Shown here piece by piece: positions 17,153-26,195 of a stretch of 64,000 bases of DNA (its first letter is position 1; every line of letters begins with the position of its first letter). Made by a program: the position numbers and the translations under genes. The stretch spans positions 1 to 64,000 of the forward strand of contig CAJHAA010000002.1 in assembly GCA_904846265.1 (NCBI GenBank), given 5' to 3'. A model generated the notes under the pieces. It was not told where the DNA came from, did no database searches, and worked only from the letters and a program-made list of their open reading frames with translations. The stretch comes from Psychrobacter immobilis. Lineage in GTDB: Bacteria > Pseudomonadota > Gammaproteobacteria > Pseudomonadales > Moraxellaceae.

Positions 17153-17208
17153 ATAATGAAATGCTAAGCTAGCCTTTTTTCAAATGAAATTTATCTTCAT
17201 TTTGTGGT

Positions 17209-17730
17209 TTAGCTCACCATATATTGACTAAACTCTTTACGCAATTTGGCAAGCTTTGGCGGTATGGCAAAGTTGCAATACCCTTGTCCTGGATTCTTAT
17301 TAAAGAAATCCTGATGGGTCTCTTCTGCTTGATAAAACTCAACAGCTGGATGTACTTCGGTGACCACATTGACGCCCATATCGCGCAGCTTGTTGATAGT
17401 GCGGTCAATCGTTGGTTTCTGATTTTCTTCAGTATAAAAAACCACGCTGCGGTACTGGCTGCCGACGTCATTGCCTTGACGATCCATTGTGGTGGGATCA
17501 TGGGTGGCAAAGAAAACATCAAGTATCACTTCTAACGGGACGATAGAGTCATCGAACTCGACTTTGATGACTTCAACGTGCCCTGTATTGCCACTACAGA
17601 CCGCTTCATAATTGGCAGAAACAGCGTCACCGCCCATGTAGCCTGAGACGACAGATTGCACACCTTTTACGGATAAAAATACCGATTCGGTGCACCAAAA
17701 ACAGCCGCCACCCAAAATAATGGTTTGCAT
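17209..17730 (-). CDS. msrA: Peptide-methionine (S)-S-oxide reductase
   Basis: This 173-residue cytoplasmic enzyme reduces the S form of methionine sulfoxide in proteins and free methionine. The catalytic motif GGGCFWCTESVF places the nucleophile at Cys10. The resolving cysteine is probably Cys152 in GQGYCNF, with Cys13 also present. Other family signatures are GYMGGDAVSANYEAVCSGNTG and DPTTMDRQGNDVGSQYRS. No MsrB domain is fused and no msrB is nearby. The gene is delimited by a strong terminator downstream. Regulation is not visible from the sequence. Confidence 0.96.
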   Translation of the reverse strand: MQTIILGGGCFWCTESVFLSVKGVQSVVSGYMGGDAVSANYEAVCSGNTGHVEVIKVEFDDSIVPLEVILDVFFATHDPTTMDRQGNDVGSQYRSVVFYTEENQKPTIDRTINKLRDMGVNVVTEVHPAVEFYQAEETHQDFFNKNPGQGYCNFAIPPKLAKLRKEFSQYMVS

Positions 17731-17933
17731 AATTTTTCCTATTTTTATAAATATAAAATATGAGCCAAGTGTTACTTACTTAGCAATACGTATTTAGCTT
17801 AGCAGGGCATCTGACCGCGATAAGTAACAAACAGTAATGTTATAATGGGCTTTTGCTACGTCGTGCCGCTTTCAGCTAATAATGACAAGCAAGACCATCA
17901 ATTATTTCCTAATTTAAGTTCTATCATCACAAA

Positions 17934-18734
17934 ATGAGTCGCACCATGAGTCAATCTAAGCCTGCTATTGTTAAACACGACACCCTATTTGACAAACCGT
18001 TTACCACGCCACTCGATAAAGCGGCTCGCTTCTCCTTTGATGAGCAAGTGGTGGCTTGTTTCCCTGATATGATTCGTCGCAGTGTGCCGGGTTATGGTCA
18101 AGTGCTGGCGATGCTGCCCATATTTGCCCGACGCCATTGTAAGTATCGTCAACAGAGCGATAGTGGTCAGCGCGTCAGTCGAGTGTATGATTTGGGCTGT
18201 TCACTTGGCGCAGCAAGCATGACGTTGGCGGGTGAGTTTGAGCCGCAAGATTTGCAGATTAAAGCGATTGATATCTCACCAGCGATGACCACCGAAGCGA
18301 CCACGCTACTGAGTGACAATTATCCTGAGCATGACATCGAAGTCATTACCGCTGATATTCGCGATGTGGAACTTGAACCCTGCGATATGGTGATTTTAAA
18401 TTTAACGCTACAGTTTTTGCCCGCTGCCGATAGAGTCGCAGTATTAGAGAAAATTTATGCAGCGTTAAGTGAAGGTGGGATACTGGTATTAACTGAAAAA
18501 ACCCATGCTTTTGATGAGCAATATGATGCATGGTTGGTTGAGCGTTATTACGACTTCAAGCGTGCCAATGGTTATAGCGAGATGGAAATCAGCGGCAAAC
18601 GTAATGCGTTAGAAAACGTATTAATTACTGATACGTTAGACGAGCATCATGCACGGTTGAGTGATGTTGGATTCGAGCGTCATCTGACGTGGTTTCAGTT
18701 TTTAAATTTTGTCTCTATTGTGGCGTTTAAATAA
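17934..18734 (+). CDS. cmoA: Carboxy-S-adenosyl-L-methionine synthase
   Basis: CmoA converts SAM and prephenate into carboxy-SAM, which CmoB uses to make 5-oxyacetyl (cmo5U34) at the tRNA wobble base. The 266-residue protein shows [20 protein letters not shown] at the start, the SAM loop [16 protein letters not shown] and [15 protein letters not shown]. The start could be ATG 17934 or ATG 17946 ([11 protein letters not shown]); neither has a strong ribosome site. cmoB follows after 50 bases on the same strand, so the two form the usual functional pair. Confidence 0.95.
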   Translation: MSRTMSQSKPAIVKHDTLFDKPFTTPLDKAARFSFDEQVVACFPDMIRRSVPGYGQVLAMLPIFARRHCKYRQQSDSGQRVSRVYDLGCSLGAASMTLAGEFEPQDLQIKAIDISPAMTTEATTLLSDNYPEHDIEVITADIRDVELEPCDMVILNLTLQFLPAADRVAVLEKIYAALSEGGILVLTEKTHAFDEQYDAWLVERYYDFKRANGYSEMEISGKRNALENVLITDTLDEHHARLSDVGFERHLTWFQFLNFVSIVAFK

Positions 18735-18784
18735 TCCTTATTTTTAACACAGTTGTTTTTTGATCAATACGGTAACCTGCTTTT

Positions 18785-19846
18785 ATGCTTAACGAAACTA
18801 TCACCCACGCCGAACGCGAATTATATTTAACCTTGTTTGAGTTAGCCCAGCAGCAGCCGAGTGCTTATGAATGGCTTACGCGCTTGCCAACATGGTTAAA
18901 TGATATCAAGGACAAAGCCAACTACGCGCATGCACCTGCTTATCAAGCGTCAGTCGCTCGTTTGCCAACATTAACCGTCAATAATGTCGATCTAAACAGT
19001 GATGTCCTGACGATTGAGGCAAATCTTAGTGAGTCTCAGCGCAAACAAACAATGGCATTATTAAAACAGCTGATGCCGTGGCGTAAAGGGCCTTTTCAAA
19101 TTGGTGGTCAGCTCGAAAATCAAATTGATAGTGGTCAGAATGAAGACCAACAAGCCGCGCCAATATTGATTGATACCGAGTGGCACAGTGATTGGAAGTG
19201 GCAACGGGTCGCACCGCATTTGGGTAATTTAAAAGGTCGGCGTGTATTAGATGTGGGCGGTGGCTCTGGCTATCACGGCTGGCGTATGGCTGGCGCTGGC
19301 GCGGATACAGTCATTATCATTGATCCGTCTTGCTTATTTTATCATCAGTTTATGGCGATTCGTCATTTTGTCGGGGCTGCTGATAGCTATAAAACGCATT
19401 ATATCCCCGTACCACTTGAAGCCTTGCCCGAGCATAGCCAATTATTTGACACCGTATTTAGTATGGGGGTGCTCTATCATCGCCAATCGCCGTTTGAGCA
19501 TTTACAACAGCTTAAAGGGCAGTTGGTCAAAGGCGGTGAGTTGGTGCTTGAAACCTTGGTTATCGAAGGTGATGCCAATACCGTACTGGTGCCGCATGAC
19601 CGCTATGCCCAGATGAATAACGTGTATTTTTTACCATCAGTCGCGGCATTGATAGGCTGGCTAGAAAAAGCAGGATTCTCAGACGTACGTTGCGTCGATG
19701 TAGCAGTGACCTCGACGGAAGAGCAGCGTAAAACGGAATGGATGACTTATCATTCGCTAGCCGACTTCTTGGATCCTAATGATGCTAGCAAAACGCTTGA
19801 AGGCTATCCTGCACCGATGCGTGCGACTTTGATTGCCAAAAGATAG
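18785..19846 (+). CDS. cmoB: tRNA U34 carboxymethyltransferase
   Basis: CmoB transfers the carboxymethyl group from carboxy-SAM to 5-hydroxyuridine 34 in tRNAs, completing cmo5U. The 353-residue length is slightly above the enteric form. Diagnostic segments are LMPWRKGPFQIGG, then IDTEWHSDWKWQRVAPHL, the SAM-binding RRVLDVGGGSGYHGWRM and the partner loop VFSMGVLYHRQSPFEHLQQL. It follows cmoA by 50 bases, consistent with one operon. A short run of extra residues (ENQIDSGQNEDQQA, about 113-127) interrupts the N-terminal domain before the DTEWHSDWKW motif. Confidence 0.95.
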   Translation: MLNETITHAERELYLTLFELAQQQPSAYEWLTRLPTWLNDIKDKANYAHAPAYQASVARLPTLTVNNVDLNSDVLTIEANLSESQRKQTMALLKQLMPWRKGPFQIGGQLENQIDSGQNEDQQAAPILIDTEWHSDWKWQRVAPHLGNLKGRRVLDVGGGSGYHGWRMAGAGADTVIIIDPSCLFYHQFMAIRHFVGAADSYKTHYIPVPLEALPEHSQLFDTVFSMGVLYHRQSPFEHLQQLKGQLVKGGELVLETLVIEGDANTVLVPHDRYAQMNNVYFLPSVAALIGWLEKAGFSDVRCVDVAVTSTEEQRKTEWMTYHSLADFLDPNDASKTLEGYPAPMRATLIAKR

Positions 19847-19927
19847 TTTTTTAGGGTAGCAGAGACGCCATCAGTCAATATAATCAGCAGTGGAAATGGA
19901 CTGCAAATATAGCAAGGATGAGAGATT

Positions 19928-20050
19928 ATGAAAAAAATAATGGCTTGTATGACGATTGGTCTATTCTCGCTACCTGCTATGGCATCAGATGCGTATGGTG
20001 ATCCCTTTGAAGGTTGGGGGTTTGTTAAAAATGATAGCAAGGCTCAGTGA
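19928..20050 (+). CDS. Small exported peptide, 40 residues
   Basis: A 40-codon frame begins MKKIMACMTIGLFSLPAMAS, a compact signal peptide with a likely cleavage after AMA. About 21 mature residues follow (DAYGDPFEGWGFVKNDSKAQ after the S). The start is preceded by AAGGATGAGAG, which can act as a ribosome site, and the frame lies 81 bases after cmoB. I do not recognise a family. The good signal peptide and spacing support a real gene, but at this length chance cannot be excluded. The mature part is acidic and aromatic, without cysteine. Confidence 0.5.
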   Translation: MKKIMACMTIGLFSLPAMASDAYGDPFEGWGFVKNDSKAQ

Positions 20051-20206
20051 GTGATATTTTGGTAGGAATGATTGACACACTGTAAAGTGAAGCCGTCATG
20101 AGCCATGTATTTTTTAATTGATTATTTAACCGCTTATTTATCAGTGATAGGCGAGTTATTTATTACCTATCATCGACAGTGAGGACACGGCCTAGTCATA
20201 TAAAAA

Positions 20207-20425
20207 TTATATCAACCACCTTTTAAAAGCGACTTCCAATAATAGCTTGAGTAAGAAGCCCACAAACCCTGCGCCTAGTGCTAAGAAAATCCAAAATGTA
20301 CCCGCGCGCCCAGCTTGAGATTCTTTAGAGATATCCCACATAATAAAAAATAAGAAGGCGATAAATATGGGTAGTAAAACATACAATCCCCAACTGGTAA
20401 CCGTACTGGCAGCAATAGCAAACAT
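20207..20425 (-). CDS. DUF2788 small membrane protein
   Basis: This 72-residue protein has two hydrophobic helices separated by a polar loop. WGLYVLLPIFIAFLFFIMWD is followed by ISKESQAGRAGTFWIFLALG and GAGFVGFLLKLLLEVAF. This pattern is that of DUF2788, a family of small inner-membrane proteins of unknown function found in Gammaproteobacteria. The ATG at 20425 is preceded by a weak site only. It stands alone, convergent with the cmoB side. No terminator was seen downstream. Confidence 0.85.
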   Translation of the reverse strand: MFAIAASTVTSWGLYVLLPIFIAFLFFIMWDISKESQAGRAGTFWIFLALGAGFVGFLLKLLLEVAFKRWLI

Positions 20426-21153
20426 GGCATAATCCTATAAAGTAGTAACGCCGCCTTTATTTATTTCTATTATTTTATGAATCTTTCGATAATAATTGCC
20501 TTCAAAATGAAGTATCACCATTCATGATATAAGCAGTAATCCATAAAATAAGTCAGAAAAAAGCAGGCAGCAATACAAACCGTTATTATAACGCGGAAGC
20601 GAGCAGGTATAAACTGCTGCTAAGTATGAGACAACAGTAACGCTACAATTTGCAGGGCTGACTGATCGGTAACAGCGCTAAATCCTGATCTATTTAAAAT
20701 ATTTTAATCTGACTTATCGTGAATGAAAGCACAGGCAACGCGTCTGTTAGGGCGTGTCTTCAATTCAATCAATCATCCTCTAAATGGGCTAAAAAGGGCT
20801 AAATTTTGCCAAACATCGTCAAATAGCTTATCAATATCTCGATATTGTTTGCGCTATTTTCTTTGTTTGACGGCAATTTATCTCCTTTTTATCACCATTT
20901 TTACAATGAGGGCACGCCCTAGTCACTTAAATTATCAGTGTTAACTGTCATAACCGTAAGATTTTAGTGCTAATTTTGGTGCAAATGGTGCAATGCAGGG
21001 CAAAGATTGTTATATTTACAGGTTACTTATCTTTTTTGTATTATTTTATCCCCTGCAATGTCGGTCGCTATTATAATAGGCAGTTATTGGCTGCTCGCAT
21101 TCGCCACATTTTTATACCGTTTTTGTTGTTTATTTAATTGAGTTCAAATCCTT
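20426..21153. other. 728-base intergenic region with a family-1 repeat
   Basis: No gene was seen between the DUF2788 start and argS. The central part is a family-1 repeat (copy B, 20750-20919); the remaining flanks are AT-rich and presumably carry the argS promoter. The base string TATAAT occurs at 21072-21077 but lacks a good -35 partner. Confidence 0.6.
20750..20919 (-). repeat. Family-1 miniature inverted-repeat element, copy B
   Basis: This 170-bp element begins GGGCGTGTCTTCAATT, ends GAGGGCACGCCC, and is flanked by TA on both sides (20748-20749 and 20920-20921). Its reverse complement is close to copy A over the whole length, with one extra short duplication of TTTTTTAGCCC inside. It is inverted relative to copies A and C and has no open frame of its own. 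Confidence 0.87.
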
Positions 21154-22983
21154 ATGTCACAAGCCCAAATTGATACACTTGCATCACTATTTAACGATGC
21201 GATTCAAACCCTACAAGCAGATGGCACGTTACCAAGCGATTGGCAAAATAATAGCCAAATCACCCGTACTAAAGACTTAAGCCATGGTGATTTCGCCAGT
21301 AATATCGCGCTGACAGCGGCCAAAGCTGCCAAGGTCAATCCACGACAGCTTGCCGAAAAAATCGTCAATGCGCTGCCTGAAAACCAAGACATTCGCCAAG
21401 TAGAAATCGCAGGTCCAGGCTTTATTAACGTGTTCTTAAATGCGGAAGCCAAATTTGCGGTATTAGATGATATCTTTGCCTTGCAAGATCGCTTTGGTTT
21501 AAGCGATCAGTTTGACGGGCAGAAAATTCAGGTTGAGTTTGTCTCTGCCAATCCAACGTCAAGTTTGCACGTTGGGCATGGTCGCGGTGCAGCGTTCGGT
21601 ATGAGCGTGGCAAACCTGCTGGAAGCGATTGGTTATGACGTCACGCGTGAGTATTATGTCAATGATGCGGGTCGGCAGATGGATATCTTGGCGACCAGTA
21701 CCTATTTGCGTTATCTGGAAAGCAACGGTGAGCAAATAATCTTCCCAGTCAATGGTTATCAAGGTGATTATGTCAGTGACATCGCCCAAACGTTAAAAGC
21801 GCAACACGGTGATCATTACGTTCATAGCTTTGCAGCAATCGCCAAAGATGTGCCAGCAGATGCTGAGTTTGAGGTCAATGCGGACGGCGAAAAAACACTG
21901 CTATCAGGTGACAAAGAAGCGCATATTGATGGCTTGATTGCCAACAGTAAAGCCTTGCTTGGTGAGGGTTATGAGCTGTTTTTGAATGCCGCATTGAGCA
22001 GTATTTTAGCCGATATCAAAGATGACTTAAATGACTTTGGTGTGCGCTACGAGTGCTGGTTTAGCGAACGGTCTATTGATAGCGATATTGAGCCAGTCTT
22101 GCAAACCTTAGACGAAAAAGGCTATCTATACGAAAAAGACGGTAATATTTGGTTTAAATCAACCGATTTTGGTGATGAAAAAGACCGTGTTGTGCGCCGT
22201 GCCAATGGCCAATCTACTTATTTTGCTTCTGATATTGCGTATCACAAAAACAAATTTGATCGTGGTTTTGATAAAGTGGTCAATGTTTGGGGTGCCGATC
22301 ACCATGGTTATGTGCCACGCGTAAAAGCTGCTTTATTGGCGCTTGGTATTGATGCTGAGCGTTTAGATGTGGTGCTTGTGCAATTTGTTGCATTATGGCG
22401 TGGCAGTGAAAAAGTACAAATGTCCTCGCGTTCAGGTCAATTTGTCACCCTGCGTGATTTACGTACCGAAGTTGGTAACGACGCCGCGCGTTTTTATTAT
22501 GTCGCCCGTAAGCCTGAGGTGCATATTGATTTTGATTTGGAGCTGGCTAAATCACAAAGCAAAGACAATCAAGTGTATTACATTCAATACGCGCATGCTC
22601 GTGTTTGCCGAGTATTAGAAAAGCTACAAAATAGTGGTCTTGTGGTAGACGATGCGATTGGTTTAGAACATCAAAACTTACTTAGCGCACCAAACGAAGA
22701 CGAGCTGATTAAGCTATTAGCAGGATATCCAGCGACATTATTACGCGCTGCGACGGGTTATGAGCCACATGTCTTGACCAACTACCTTAAAGAGTTGGCA
22801 GCGCTATTTCATGGTTGGTATGACAGCAATCGTATTTTGCCAGTGAGTTTGACCTCAGGTGAGACACCAAGCTCGGATGAGATGGAATTGATGCAAGCCC
22901 GTTTGCGTTTGTCTAAAGCCGTACGTCAAGTATTGGCCAATGGTCTTAGTTTGTTAGGGTTGTCGGCACCATCTAGCATGTAG
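21154..22983 (+). CDS. argS: Arginyl-tRNA synthetase
   Basis: This 609-residue class I aminoacyl-tRNA synthetase charges tRNA-Arg. Key segments are the HIGH-type motif SLHVGHGRGAAFG after FVSANPTS, YYVNDAGRQMDILATS, and the KMSKS-like loop KVQMSSRSGQFVTLRDL, degenerate as is normal for ArgS. The C-terminal anticodon-binding domain (DALR) includes YIQYAHARVCRV and ends with RLRLSKAVRQVLANGLSLLG. Length matches the family. The stop codon lies inside the first unit of an 18-bp tandem repeat (22972-23025). The SPOR protein gene follows 102 bases later. Essential gene, no sign of damage. Confidence 0.97.
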   Translation: MSQAQIDTLASLFNDAIQTLQADGTLPSDWQNNSQITRTKDLSHGDFASNIALTAAKAAKVNPRQLAEKIVNALPENQDIRQVEIAGPGFINVFLNAEAKFAVLDDIFALQDRFGLSDQFDGQKIQVEFVSANPTSSLHVGHGRGAAFGMSVANLLEAIGYDVTREYYVNDAGRQMDILATSTYLRYLESNGEQIIFPVNGYQGDYVSDIAQTLKAQHGDHYVHSFAAIAKDVPADAEFEVNADGEKTLLSGDKEAHIDGLIANSKALLGEGYELFLNAALSSILADIKDDLNDFGVRYECWFSERSIDSDIEPVLQTLDEKGYLYEKDGNIWFKSTDFGDEKDRVVRRANGQSTYFASDIAYHKNKFDRGFDKVVNVWGADHHGYVPRVKAALLALGIDAERLDVVLVQFVALWRGSEKVQMSSRSGQFVTLRDLRTEVGNDAARFYYVARKPEVHIDFDLELAKSQSKDNQVYYIQYAHARVCRVLEKLQNSGLVVDDAIGLEHQNLLSAPNEDELIKLLAGYPATLLRAATGYEPHVLTNYLKELAALFHGWYDSNRILPVSLTSGETPSSDEMELMQARLRLSKAVRQVLANGLSLLGLSAPSSM

Positions 22984-23025
22984 TTTTTTTCTAGTATATA
23001 GTAACTTTCTAACATGTAGTATGAG
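22972..23025 (+). repeat. 18-bp tandem repeat, three degenerate units, spanning the argS stop
   Basis: Units start at 22972, 22990 and 23008, each beginning TCTAG or TCTAA and containing an AT(G/A)TAG core. The first unit supplies the last codons and the TAG of argS. The units share about two thirds of their bases, so this is an old or rapidly drifting duplication. Confidence 0.65.
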
Positions 23026-23085
23026 TATAGATGACTGCCAGCCATAATTTGATGATAGTTAGATTCAGTAGGGAGAACCAGATCC

Positions 23086-23901
23086 ATGCTAGCCAAAAAA
23101 CCTAAAGGTGCGACTGAAAAACGCAAAACAAGTAGCGTATCAGGCTTATTGTGGATGTTTGTCGGGGCGGTATTGACCCTTATGATAGGGGTATTTATAT
23201 ACTTGTCACCATTATTTGATTTCAGTCCCGCTGACAGCACCGCTGGTAATGATCCTGATCGTCAGGTGCAGCCACGTGTCGACACTGATACTGATAATGG
23301 TGATTATGAGTTCTATGATATTTTGCCCAATCAAGAGATGGCGACTATTCCTGATGAAGATATTGCTGAGACAGGCAATGATCGCATAGGGGATATCAGT
23401 GCCTTTGAGCCTGATGTGGTGGTGACTCAACCTGAAGATGGCTCAGCCAGTCGCAATGATGATACTGGTAACTTTGGTATCTCTGAAAACACGGTTATTG
23501 CGCCTAGTCGTGGTAATAACGCGGCTACCAGTAATAGCGGCGATGACATTGTGATCGTTGAAGAAGACGCGACCTATGATGGATCGACGCCTACTAGTAA
23601 CAATAATACGTCCACCAATAATGCAGGCGCAGGTACTGCTAGCGTTCAGGCTGCAAAACCTGCGGCAACTTACATTTTGCAGATAAACAGCTTCGGTGAT
23701 GCGGATGAGGCAGATCGTCGTCGTGCCCAAGTGCTGATGGCGGGTGTAGACGCTAGAGTGGTTAAGAATACGACGGGTAATGGTTTGCCAATTTATCAGG
23801 TTATTTCTCGCCCGATGAATAATCGCCAAGCAGTAACCACTGCTCAGCAGCGCCTACAGAATAATGGTATTGACTCCATTATTGTTGAACAGCGTCGTTA
23901 A
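23086..23901 (+). CDS. SPOR domain membrane protein (FtsN-like)
   Basis: This 271-residue protein has a basic cytoplasmic N-terminus (KKPKGATEKRKTS), one helix at about residues 20-42 and a long acidic, Asn/Ser-rich periplasmic linker (45-185). A C-terminal SPOR domain (YILQINSFGDADEADRRRAQ ... PIYQVISRPMNN) covers about residues 195-268. SPOR domains bind denuded glycan strands at the division septum. The layout is that of FtsN or a related cell-division protein. The position next to argS matches the argS-ftsN pairing seen in other Gammaproteobacteria, which supports an FtsN-like role. GGGAGAA precedes the ATG. Confidence 0.85.
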   Translation: MLAKKPKGATEKRKTSSVSGLLWMFVGAVLTLMIGVFIYLSPLFDFSPADSTAGNDPDRQVQPRVDTDTDNGDYEFYDILPNQEMATIPDEDIAETGNDRIGDISAFEPDVVVTQPEDGSASRNDDTGNFGISENTVIAPSRGNNAATSNSGDDIVIVEEDATYDGSTPTSNNNTSTNNAGAGTASVQAAKPAATYILQINSFGDADEADRRRAQVLMAGVDARVVKNTTGNGLPIYQVISRPMNNRQAVTTAQQRLQNNGIDSIIVEQRR

Positions 23902-23942
23902 GTTATGCTGTTTAATGACAGTTATAGCTCTTTATGAATAAT

Positions 23943-23971
23943 AAAAAAAGCGTCGCAATGACGTTTTTTTT
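23943..23971 (+). terminator. Terminator of the SPOR protein gene
   Basis: A 6-bp stem AGCGTC/GACGTT (one G-U pair) with loop GCAAT is flanked by A and T runs and lies about 40 bases after the stop. Confidence 0.8.
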
Positions 23972-24046
23972 ATCTCTGATTTTTAGCAAAGTTATTTTTC
24001 TGTTGGTTTATTACCTTTCATCAAAAATTTTATAAAGAGCGTGGCT

Positions 24047-25141
24047 ATGACTGTCTCTCATTTAGCAACACCGCCTACTGGCTTCATTAAAGCATTTTTC
24101 CAAAAGTATTTTATTGATGCGTTTACTGGCATGGCTTTAGGGCTATTTGTCACATTGATTGCTGGTCTAATCATCTCGCAAATCGGTGGCTGGTTAGATT
24201 TGCCCGCATTGGTTGCGGTGGGCAAGCTTGCCTCAGTACTAATGGGTGCGGGTATCGGAGTAGGGATCGCCTATTACCTTAAAGCACCGACGCTCGTCAT
24301 GCTCAGCTGCTTGGTGGCGGGTATGCTTGGCGCACACTCTGAAGCATTAATGGCAGGGACGTTATTTACGCCCCAAGTAGGCGGACCTGCGACCTTTGCC
24401 GCGTTACCGGGTAATCCGATAGGGGCGTATTTGACCTCAGTATTTGCTTATCGTGCTGGTACTTGGGTCGCTGGCAAAACCAAGCTTGATATTCTATTGG
24501 TTCCTTTATTGGTATGCGCGGTAGCATTAGCAGTTTGCGCCCTATTGAATCCACCTATCGTCGCTGCGGTCGCTGCCATTGGTCAAGGTATTCAAGCGGC
24601 CACTGAGTTACAGCCTCTGTTAATGGGTATTGTGATTGCAGTGGTGGTGGGTATTTTATTGACATTGCCAACGTCCAGCGCTGCTATTTGTATCGCAATT
24701 GGGCTTGGTGGCGTAGCAGGCGGGGCAGCAGTGGTAGGCTGTGCGGCACACATGATTGGCTTTGCCGTTGCAAGCTATAAAGACAACGGCGTCAGTGGCG
24801 TGATATCTCAAGGTCTGGGCACCAGTATGCTACAGATTCCTAATGTGTTAAAAAAACCGCTGGTGTTGTTGCCTGCTGTGATTGCTAGCGCCATCGTTGG
24901 TCCTATCGCGACCGTAGGCTTTGGACTGGCATGTACGGCAACGGGTGCAGGTATGGGTACTGCTGGATTGGTCGGCGTATTTGGAGTGATTGAAGCGTCA
25001 CAAGATATCATGAGTACGGGTCAATTATGGACAGCGATTATTTTGTTGATGTTTGTATTACCTGCCCTAATTGCAGGGGTGGTCGCTCATGTGATGCGCC
25101 GTGTGGGCTGGCTGGTTGATGGTGATATGAAATTGCCTTAA
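24047..25141 (+). CDS. PTS_EIIC_2 family membrane protein, orphan
   Basis: This protein of about 364 residues is almost entirely hydrophobic and Gly/Ala-rich. It resembles the PTS_EIIC_2 (PfoR-like) family, for example in LPTSSAAICIAIGLGGVAGG followed by CAAHMIGFAVASYKDNG, and in the end segment GFGLACTATGAGMGTAGLVG. About ten transmembrane segments can be drawn. The GTG at 24041 is an alternative start, but ATG 24047 is better spaced from AAAGAG. No EIIA, EIIB, HPr or enzyme I gene is in the window. It therefore may not be a sugar phosphotransferase permease at all, and family members are often called regulators or transporters of unknown substrate. Its own terminator follows. Confidence 0.8.
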   Translation: MTVSHLATPPTGFIKAFFQKYFIDAFTGMALGLFVTLIAGLIISQIGGWLDLPALVAVGKLASVLMGAGIGVGIAYYLKAPTLVMLSCLVAGMLGAHSEALMAGTLFTPQVGGPATFAALPGNPIGAYLTSVFAYRAGTWVAGKTKLDILLVPLLVCAVALAVCALLNPPIVAAVAAIGQGIQAATELQPLLMGIVIAVVVGILLTLPTSSAAICIAIGLGGVAGGAAVVGCAAHMIGFAVASYKDNGVSGVISQGLGTSMLQIPNVLKKPLVLLPAVIASAIVGPIATVGFGLACTATGAGMGTAGLVGVFGVIEASQDIMSTGQLWTAIILLMFVLPALIAGVVAHVMRRVGWLVDGDMKLP

Positions 25142-25182
25142 ATTAAAGATAAAGGACGCAAATTGTCCTAACTATCCATAAT

Positions 25183-25218
25183 AAAAAAGCCCAGCTATTT
25201 AAGTAGCTGGGCTTTTTT
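25183..25218. terminator. Bidirectional terminator
   Basis: The stem AGCCCAGCTA with its complement is flanked by A and T runs. It lies between the convergent PTS_EIIC_2 and cytochrome c genes. Confidence 0.92.
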
Positions 25219-25244
25219 ATGGCAATTTTTAAAGGTGCTTAAAA

Positions 25245-26195
25245 CTAGCGGCGTACATCTTTAGGGGCATCACCATTGGGCCAATCTTTGTCTTTGTTGG
25301 CTTTGATAGGTCGCGGCAGATGGGTAAAGTAAGCGGCAATATCGACCGCTTCTTGGTCACTAAGCGAGTTACCTTGACCAAAGGGCATTTTGCCTTTGAT
25401 AAAGGCAGCTGCTGTATAAGTTCGCGCCATACCTGCACCATCGTTGAAGGACTTGTCTCCAGCTACTGCTGGATAGATATAAGTGCCATCGTCATTATAT
25501 TGACCTTCGCCATTTTCACCATGGCAAACGCTACATTTCTCCGCAAATAGCTTTTTGCCATTGTCCGTATTTGGCTCTAAAGTTTTGTCTACCTTAACAA
25601 AGCCGCGACCTTCAGGCGAGACACCATAGGGCAAGCCCTGTGATAGCCAGCTCATATAAGACACCATCGCATTCATATCATCTGAACCTAGGTCAAGCGC
25701 TTTGCCATTCATTGAGCGTTCGAAACAGCCATTGATGCGCTCTTGTATTGAATTCACGCGACCAGCACGTGACCGATAAATAGGATAAATACCCAGCATG
25801 CCATTCCAAGGCGCTGCGTAAGCCTCTGAGCCATTACCCAAGTGACAGCTGGTACAATTCAACTGATTGCCGACATTGTCAGGCATCTCTTTATAAGTAT
25901 GATTGGCGATTTGTAAGCCGCGACGTACTGCTGCGCCAAACTCATCATCTGGAATAGTGGACTCATCTGGCATGCTAACGCTCAGTTTGGCGCTTGGGTT
26001 TGCAGCCATCTCGTCTTTAATTTCTGCGGCACGTGCCTCAAGTGACTTAACGCGGGCTAATGCTTCAGCTTCTTCGACACGGTCGACAGCCTTGGTATCT
26101 GATTCACTACAGCCTGACAGGCTAACCGCACCAATAGCAAAGATAGCAGCCAGTAAAACGGAGGAAGAGGGTTTGACCCTTAAAAGTATTTTCAT
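25245..26195 (-). CDS. Diheme c-type cytochrome lipoprotein, TsdA-like
   Basis: This 316-residue protein begins with a lipoprotein signal (LSGC, acylated Cys29), then an acidic and alanine-rich helical linker. Two heme c domains have CTSCH at 114-118 and CSVCH at 221-225. Between them the segment INGCFERSMNG (Cys157) resembles the axial-cysteine region of thiosulfate dehydrogenase TsdA. KGKMPFGQG (Met270) would give the distal ligand of the second heme. TsdA interconverts thiosulfate and tetrathionate in the periplasm. The TsdA assignment is by motif recall, and a general diheme electron carrier is the alternative. The lipid anchor would tether it to a membrane. It is monocistronic with a shared terminator. 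Confidence 0.75.
   Translation of the reverse strand: MKILLRVKPSSSVLLAAIFAIGAVSLSGCSESDTKAVDRVEEAEALARVKSLEARAAEIKDEMAANPSAKLSVSMPDESTIPDDEFGAAVRRGLQIANHTYKEMPDNVGNQLNCTSCHLGNGSEAYAAPWNGMLGIYPIYRSRAGRVNSIQERINGCFERSMNGKALDLGSDDMNAMVSYMSWLSQGLPYGVSPEGRGFVKVDKTLEPNTDNGKKLFAEKCSVCHGENGEGQYNDDGTYIYPAVAGDKSFNDGAGMARTYTAAAFIKGKMPFGQGNSLSDQEAVDIAAYFTHLPRPIKANKDKDWPNGDAPKDVRR

Noticed and set aside
23443-23829. 128-codon minus-strand frame inside the SPOR gene
   Set aside because: Antisense to a clear SPOR protein; repetitive composition mirrors the Asn/Ser linker.
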